This document shows, one piece after another, positions 59,462 to 64,000 of a stretch of 64,000 bases of DNA. The translations under genes and the position numbers were made by a program. Position 1 is the first letter of the stretch, and each line of letters begins with the position of its first letter. The stretch spans positions 1,860,001 to 1,924,000 of the forward strand of contig NZ_QCXS01000002.1 of NCBI RefSeq assembly GCF_003260015.1, given 5' to 3'. Origin of the DNA: Nakamurella deserti. GTDB lineage: Bacteria > Actinomycetota > Actinomycetes > Mycobacteriales > Nakamurellaceae. Below the pieces are notes generated by a model. It did no database searches. It was not told the origin of the DNA and saw nothing but the letters and a program-made list of their open reading frames with translations.

Positions 59462-59926
59462 GTGACTCCCCGCCGGCCCCCGACGATCCGTCGCGACCGC
59501 CACGGCCGCGGCCTGCGGTCCCCCCTGCTGCCCGCCGAGCTGCCCGCCGCCCGGTCCCGCGCCGAACAGTTCGACCAGGTCGTGCTGGCCGCCGTCGCCG
59601 CGGTCGAGCTGCGCTGGGCCGACAGGCTCGCCGACGTCGAGTTCGCCGTGGACGAGGTGCCGTCGGTCGACCCCGACGAGCTGACCCCCGGTCCGGAGGT
59701 CATCCTGGACGGCGGCGTCCCGCTGGCGCGGTTCCTCACCGCCGGCGTCGACCGCAGCGGCCGGCCCACCAAGGCCCGGGTCGTCGTGTACCGCCGGCCG
59801 CTGGAGATCCGGGCCGCCGACAGCGGTGACCTCGAGGACCTGGTCGAGGAGGTCCTCGTCGAGCAGGTCACCGCCGTCCTCGGCGAACAGGACGAGGACT
59901 CCTCCGAGGGCCCCGACCGCGGCTGA
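59462..59926 (+). CDS. Metallopeptidase-family (DUF1025-like) protein lacking HExxH
   Basis: The 154-residue protein resembles the zincin-like family found near whiB2 and manB in mycobacteria (Rv3259). Recognisable parts are FDQVVLAAVAAVELRWADRL, VEFAVDEVPSVDPDEL, and VVVYRRPLEIRAADSGDLEDL. Where family members elsewhere have HExxH this one reads EDLVEEVLVEQV, so peptidase activity is doubtful. The start is set by the -10 at 59449-59454. Confidence 0.8.
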   Translation: MTPRRPPTIRRDRHGRGLRSPLLPAELPAARSRAEQFDQVVLAAVAAVELRWADRLADVEFAVDEVPSVDPDELTPGPEVILDGGVPLARFLTAGVDRSGRPTKARVVVYRRPLEIRAADSGDLEDLVEEVLVEQVTAVLGEQDEDSSEGPDRG

Positions 59927-60050
59927 GCGCTGACCCGCCGCCCCGGCGGTGACCGGAATCCTCAGCTCCGGCCGATACCCTCGGGATCGGGCCCAGCGCC
60001 CTGAAGGACCGTGCGGTCCGGACGTCGGCAGAACACGAGGGGTACCGGGC

Positions 60051-62525
60051 TTGGCACGTCGAGGCGACACCGCGCCCGGAGCCGCGTACCCCGCACCAGG
60101 GGCCGCGTCGGCGACCGCGACGCCGCTAGACGAGCCGCTGGTCGACCTCGACGGCGCGGATCCCGACCTGCCCGGCGGTGACGCACCCCCGTCCACCCCA
60201 CCGGCCCCCGTGGTGTGGTGGGTGCGCTCGGAGGTGCCGCTGTACCTGCTCAGCGTGGTGCTCACCTGCATCGCCACCGTGCACGCGATGGGACTGCTGT
60301 CGGCGGACCTGCGGGCGCCGTTCGTCTACAGCAACGACGCCACCGCGGTGCTCGCGCACTTCCAGACCGTGATCAACACCGGCTGGTACGAGTTCACCCC
60401 GCAACTCGGCGCCCCGATCGGCCAGACCTACCACGACTTCCCGCAGGCCGACAACCTGCACATGATGTTGGCGCTGGTCATGAGCCTGTTCACGGACAAC
60501 GCGGCCCTCGCCGTCAACGTCTGGTACCTGCTCGGTTTCCCGTTGGCCGCGGTGGCGTCGGTGTGGCTGTTCCGCCGGATCGGGGTCGGCAAGCTGCTGA
60601 GCCTGGTGCTGTCGGTGCTCTACGCCATCACCCCGTTCCACTGGGAGAAGGGCGAGAACCACCTCTTCCTGGCCGCCTACTTCCCGGTCCCGCTGGCCCT
60701 GGTGCTGGTGTTCTGGATCATCCGCGGCGAGTCGGTGTGGGGGTCGGACCACCGCCCGGCGGACCGGCGTCCGCGGTGGCTGTCCCGGCTGCCGCGGCCG
60801 CTCACCGGCCGCGGCGCGGTCACCGTGCTGGTGCTGGCGCTGCTGGGCACGGCGTCGTCGTACTTCTCGGTGTTCCTGCTGCTGATGATCGGCACCGCCG
60901 GTCTCATCGCGCTGCTGCGGACCCGCGACCGGCGGCGTTTCCTCGGCGCCGTCCTGGCCGGCGGCACCCTGGTCGCCGTGATGCTGGCCAACATGCTGCC
61001 CGACATCCTGTACTCGGCGGTCAACGGCAACAACGTCGGTGCCCTGGTCCGCTACGACAACGAGTCCGAGCGCTTCGCCCTCAAGATCGCCCAGCTGATC
61101 CTGCCCGCCCCCGACCACGCCCTCGCGCCGCTGCGTGATCTGCGTCAGTGGTACGACGCCACCTATCCGTACGTCTCCGAGCGTCCGGCACTGGGTCTCG
61201 TCGGCGCGGTGGGCTTCCTCGGACTGCTCGGCCACATCCTCGTCCGGCTCGGGACCACCGGGGCGCTGCGGGCTCCCGTCCGGAACAGCGTCCGCGCCGC
61301 CCGCCACCGGCGCAACCGGGAGACCCTGGGCTACCTGGCGCTGCTGACCCTGGTGGCGCTGCTGTTCTCGACCATCGGTGGCCTCGAGACCATCGTGAGC
61401 TTCCTGACCCAGAGCCTGCGCTCCTGGAACCGGCTGGCCATTCTGATCTCCGCGTTCGCACTCGCCGCGGTCGGGCTGGCCGTCGACGCGCTGCTGCGCC
61501 GGGTGGCCCGCCGGCACCCGCGCCGGGTCGGTCACCACCGGCTCACCGCCGGCGTCGTCGCAGCCGCGCTGCTGCTGGTCGGGGTGTACGACCAGTCGAC
61601 CCACCGCGCCGAACCCGACTACGCCACCGTGGCGGCGCAGTGGAACGCCGACCAGCTGTGGATCGACCGGCTGGAGGCGGCCCTGCCGGACGGGGCGATG
61701 GTGTTCCAACTGGCCTACCAGGCGTTCCCGGAGGCCAACTCGATCAACGGCGTGGTCTACACCGACCAGCTCAAGCCGTTCCTGCACTCCTCGACGCTGC
61801 GCTGGTCCGGAGGCGCCATCCGGGGTCGCGCCGAGAACGACTGGCCGCTGCTGGTCGCCGCCGAGAAGGCACCCCAGCTGGTGGCCGACGTGGCGGTCGC
61901 CGGCTTCGAGGGCATCATGGTCGACCGGCGCACCTACGCCGACGGTGGTGCGACGCTGGAAGCCGCACTGGAGGCGGCGCTGGGCGTCACCGGCCCCGAC
62001 ATGGTCAGCGCCAGCACCCGCTACGCCTACTACGGCCTGACCGGCGAGCGGGAGCGTCTGGTGGCCACCTACTCGCCCGCAGAGCTCAGCTACGCCCGCG
62101 ACACCGTGCTGGAGCCGGTCTTCCTCTACGCCGGCGCCGACTACGACCTCGGTCAGAACGCGTCCAAACAGACCCTGTGGACCAGCAAGGACCCGACCGC
62201 GGCGCTCATCCTGGACAACGCCCGGGGCGCTGCGGTACCCGTCTCGCTCAGCATGGTCCTCACGTCACCGTCGAACGCGACCCAGGTGATGCTGACGTCG
62301 GGCAGCCAGAGCTGGGTGGTCAACCTGTCGTCCGCCGCCGCGAGCGCCATCACCCTGGACTTCGACGCGATGCCCGGGCGCACCGACTTCACGCTCTCGC
62401 CCGGTCCCGACGCCCGCAACGTCGACGGCAACACGAGCTTCGCGGTGGCCAAGGTGTCGGTGGTGGACAAGGGCCGACCGGACCTGGCCGCGGCCTGCTC
62501 CGGACTGCCCGGGAGCGGCTGCTGA
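60051..62525 (+). CDS. Large GT-C-like integral membrane protein
   Basis: The 824-residue protein has about a dozen transmembrane helices in residues ~60-500 and a soluble C-terminal domain of about 320 residues facing outside. The first extracytoplasmic loop holds YSNDATAVLAHFQ and later HDFPQADNLHMM, recalling the acidic loop of GT-C glycosyltransferases that use polyprenyl-phosphate sugars. TTG 60051 is preferred because GAGGGG lies eight bases upstream; the frame extends back to 59949 without a site. No known catalytic motif was confirmed. It ends the block of surface-glycan genes. Confidence 0.8.
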   Translation: MARRGDTAPGAAYPAPGAASATATPLDEPLVDLDGADPDLPGGDAPPSTPPAPVVWWVRSEVPLYLLSVVLTCIATVHAMGLLSADLRAPFVYSNDATAVLAHFQTVINTGWYEFTPQLGAPIGQTYHDFPQADNLHMMLALVMSLFTDNAALAVNVWYLLGFPLAAVASVWLFRRIGVGKLLSLVLSVLYAITPFHWEKGENHLFLAAYFPVPLALVLVFWIIRGESVWGSDHRPADRRPRWLSRLPRPLTGRGAVTVLVLALLGTASSYFSVFLLLMIGTAGLIALLRTRDRRRFLGAVLAGGTLVAVMLANMLPDILYSAVNGNNVGALVRYDNESERFALKIAQLILPAPDHALAPLRDLRQWYDATYPYVSERPALGLVGAVGFLGLLGHILVRLGTTGALRAPVRNSVRAARHRRNRETLGYLALLTLVALLFSTIGGLETIVSFLTQSLRSWNRLAILISAFALAAVGLAVDALLRRVARRHPRRVGHHRLTAGVVAAALLLVGVYDQSTHRAEPDYATVAAQWNADQLWIDRLEAALPDGAMVFQLAYQAFPEANSINGVVYTDQLKPFLHSSTLRWSGGAIRGRAENDWPLLVAAEKAPQLVADVAVAGFEGIMVDRRTYADGGATLEAALEAALGVTGPDMVSASTRYAYYGLTGERERLVATYSPAELSYARDTVLEPVFLYAGADYDLGQNASKQTLWTSKDPTAALILDNARGAAVPVSLSMVLTSPSNATQVMLTSGSQSWVVNLSSAAASAITLDFDAMPGRTDFTLSPGPDARNVDGNTSFAVAKVSVVDKGRPDLAAACSGLPGSGC

Positions 62526-62655
62526 CGGCTCGCCGGACCGGGCCGTGCGAGCGCTCACGGGTCACCCGACCGGGCCGCGCGGGCACCCACGGCTGGCCCG
62601 ACCGGGCCGGGGCGGCCACCCGACCGCACCCGGCACCGTGGCGCACAACGCATGA

Positions 62656-62684
62656 CAGCCGGCCCCGGGGACCGGGACCGGCTG
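62656..62684. terminator. Terminator between the GT-C-like gene and whiB
   Basis: A 13-bp stem with one mismatch (62656-62668 with 62672-62684) and a three-base loop lies between the converging genes. Confidence 0.7.
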
Positions 62685-62712
62685 CGTCTGTACGGGCGGG
62701 GACGGCCGGGGT

Positions 62713-63102
62713 TCAGCCGGCGAGGCGCTTGAGGCGGCGGCGCTCCCGCTCGGACAGGCCACCCCAGATCCCGAAGCGTTCGTCGTTGGCCAGCGCGTAG
62801 CTCAGGCACTCCGAGCGCACCTCGCAGCCGGTGCAGATCTTCTTGGCGTCCCGGGTCGAGCCACCCTTCTCCGGGAAGAAGGCCTCCGGATCGGTCTGGG
62901 CGCACAGCGCCCGTCCGTGCCAGTCCTGGTCCTCGATGGGCCCGGCGAACGACGCACCGCCGTCGAGGGCCGCGACCGCGGCCAGCACGACCGTGTCGGT
63001 GCCGAACGCGGTGGCGCGCTCGACGTCGACGGCGTCGGGGGCGACCTCAGCCGAACGCGGGGACGGAAGGATCGACAGGGACAGATCGATCTGGTTCGGC
63101 AC
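62713..63102 (-). CDS. whiB: WhiB-family transcriptional regulator
   Basis: The 129-residue WhiB-like protein has the four cluster cysteines at 67, 90, 93 and 99 (LCAQTDPEAFFPEKGG, ICTGCEVRSEC) and the GIWGG turn followed by the basic SERERRRLKRLAG. It binds a [4Fe-4S] cluster and the sigma subunit. Location near manB and DUF3499 and the long N-terminal segment suggest the WhiB2/WhmD group, which controls septation in mycobacteria and sporulation in Streptomyces. GTG 63102 has GGAAGGA seven bases upstream. Confidence 0.93.
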   Translation of the reverse strand: MPNQIDLSLSILPSPRSAEVAPDAVDVERATAFGTDTVVLAAVAALDGGASFAGPIEDQDWHGRALCAQTDPEAFFPEKGGSTRDAKKICTGCEVRSECLSYALANDERFGIWGGLSERERRRLKRLAG

Positions 63103-63594
63103 GAGCAGATCCTTCCGTTGGTAAGGCTGTGAACAGCAACGACGTGATGACGGGAACACGGGTGTGACGGTCGTACCGGGGCCACGCGGGGAGCGGTCGT
63201 GCGCTGCCCCGGAGACGATGAACGGCCCCCGTACCGGACCTACGCGCCGGTCGTCGTCGACCGGTGTGTGAATCACAGTGGTGGAATTACACCCGTGTGT
63301 CATGCCGCCCGTCAAGCCTCGAGTGCTGATATAGACCGGCCGCCCCGCGCGTCGCTCCGGCGTGTCGGACCCTCCCCGTCGGTGTTTACGCAGGTCACGC
63401 AGCGAGTGACCACTGATCTACGCGTTGTGACCAGAGTTACCCGGGAGCCGCTGTGCCGGACCACCGGTGGCCGCCCCCGCCCGGACGGAGCACGGTCTGC
63501 TCGCACAGCGTCGCCGTCGCGGCGCCGGATGGGAAGCGCCTGCGGGTCCGGCCGAACGGGCACCTCGACGCGCCGGCGTCGGCACAATGGACCG
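63103..63594. promoter_or_regulatory. Long divergent control region of whiB and the M50 gene
   Basis: Nearly 500 bases with no gene on either strand. Symmetric elements stand out: TGTGAATCACA at 63267-63277; GGTCAC-N7-GTGACC at 63393-63411; and a minus-strand GACAC at 63301-63297, the core seen in WhiA sites. An AT-richer TGATATAGAC is at 63328-63337. These suggest several regulators act on whiB, as expected of a developmental gene, but none is assigned firmly. Confidence 0.45.
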
Positions 63595-63618
63595 ATGACC
63601 TCCACCGCCTGCCGATGA
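63595..63618 (+). CDS. Possible leaderless upstream ORF MTSTACR
   Basis: ATG 63595 lies six bases past a CACAAT -10-like hexamer (63583-63588) and encodes seven residues ending in TGA. Its stop region overlaps the ATG of the M50 gene (ATGA at 63614-63617). This could couple translation of the protease to the short frame. The -10 is weak, so this is tentative. Confidence 0.35.
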   Translation: MTSTACR

Positions 63619-64000
63619 CCGCACCCTTCGGCCGGACCGCCCGGCCCCGCCGCGGCGGGACCGGCACCGGAGCATGGATCTTCCCCGCCGTCGTGCTGGT
63701 CACCGTCGCCGCCGCCTGGGCGACCGCCGCCGGTACCGCACCGCTCGGGGTCTGGGTGTTCGTCACCGTCCTCGGCGGGTGGCTGATCACCCTGTGCCTG
63801 CACGAGTTCGGTCATGCCGTGGTCGCACTGCGCGGCGGCGACACCTCGGTGCGCGGCCGGGGCTACCTCACCCTCAACCCGCTGCGCTACGCCAACGGCG
63901 CGATGACGTTCGTCATCCCGCTGGTCATCCTGGCCATCGGTGGGCTGCCGTTGCCCGGCGGGGCGGTGCTCATCGAGCACGGACGGCTGCGGTCGCGGGT
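63614..64000 (+). CDS. Site-2 protease family (M50) membrane protein, cut by window end
   Basis: The first 129 residues are present. They show a basic N-terminus, a transmembrane helix (WIFPAVVLVTVAAAWATAAG), and a second helix ending in the zinc motif HEFGHAVVALRGGD, which is HExxH of M50 proteases. The LTLNPLRYANGAM and FVIPLVILAIGG segments are typical of the FtsH-like rhomboid-unrelated S2P group in actinobacteria. Such enzymes cut proteins within the membrane. The 3' part lies outside the window. ATG 63614 overlaps the short upstream frame. Confidence 0.88.

Overview
The window is from a very GC-rich actinobacterium. Signs of this are a WhiB-family regulator, actinobacterial mIHF, an HU protein with a long Ala/Lys tail, a GatCAB amidotransferase and many leaderless-looking promoters. 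Gene order from ppk through mutT1, hup, leuDC, the IclR regulator, gltX, leuB, serA, ilvCNB, a PH-domain gene, a LppZ-like lipoprotein gene, gatBAC and an ACT-domain gene follows, as I remember it, the Mycobacterium tuberculosis Rv2984-Rv3013 segment. A Nakamurella- or Frankia-like relative would fit, but the genus cannot be fixed from the sequence alone.

Layout. 1-958: no convincing gene. 959-6045: polyphosphate kinase with a huge disordered N-terminal extension, a MutT1-type NUDIX/phosphatase, and HU on the opposite strand. 6317-25575: mostly branched-chain amino acid, serine and glutamyl-tRNA genes: leuDC with a divergent IclR regulator; then, transcribed leftwards, serA-leuB-cimA-FAH hydrolase-gltX-HAD phosphatase-tRNA-Gln-tRNA-Glu; ilvB-ilvN-ilvC behind an attenuator that encodes a leader peptide rich in Leu, Val and Ile; and ilvD. 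25709-31095: accessory genes, namely a methyltransferase, a tandem-repeat patch, a stress membrane protein, a frameshifted VOC gene, a small hydrolase, a 2-hydroxyacid dehydrogenase and a LppZ-like lipoprotein. 31272-35755: gatC-gatA-gatB, with an 81-bp duplicated element wedged between gatC and gatA, and the ACT-domain gene.

35752-44611: cobA coupled to a cytochrome P450, then priA, metK, coaBC, rpoZ, gmk and mihF, a housekeeping block found together in most actinobacteria. 44863-55241: surface-sugar genes. These are UDP-galactopyranose mutase, a small cysteine-containing protein, a glycoside hydrolase-glycosyltransferase fusion, a biotin carboxylase, mannose-6-phosphate isomerase, a TobH/SIS-like protein, a Trm112-like protein, phosphomannomutase and a DUF3499 protein. 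55416-62525, rightwards: GtrA-like flippase, two family-2 glycosyltransferases, an NAD-dependent epimerase, a metallopeptidase-like small protein and a large GT-C-like membrane protein; together they suggest export and glycosylation of a lipid-linked sugar. 62713-64000: whiB and, divergently, a truncated M50 site-2 protease.

No CRISPR array, insertion sequence or prophage was seen. The strongest regulatory find is the ilvB attenuator with an apparently leaderless nine-residue leader peptide. Other notable points are the bipolar 440-residue extension of PPK, the GH-GT fusion, two separate 81-bp tandem duplications at gene ends, and two broken genes (VOC and a lipoprotein). Many long open frames opposite real genes are GC-driven shadows and were left out.
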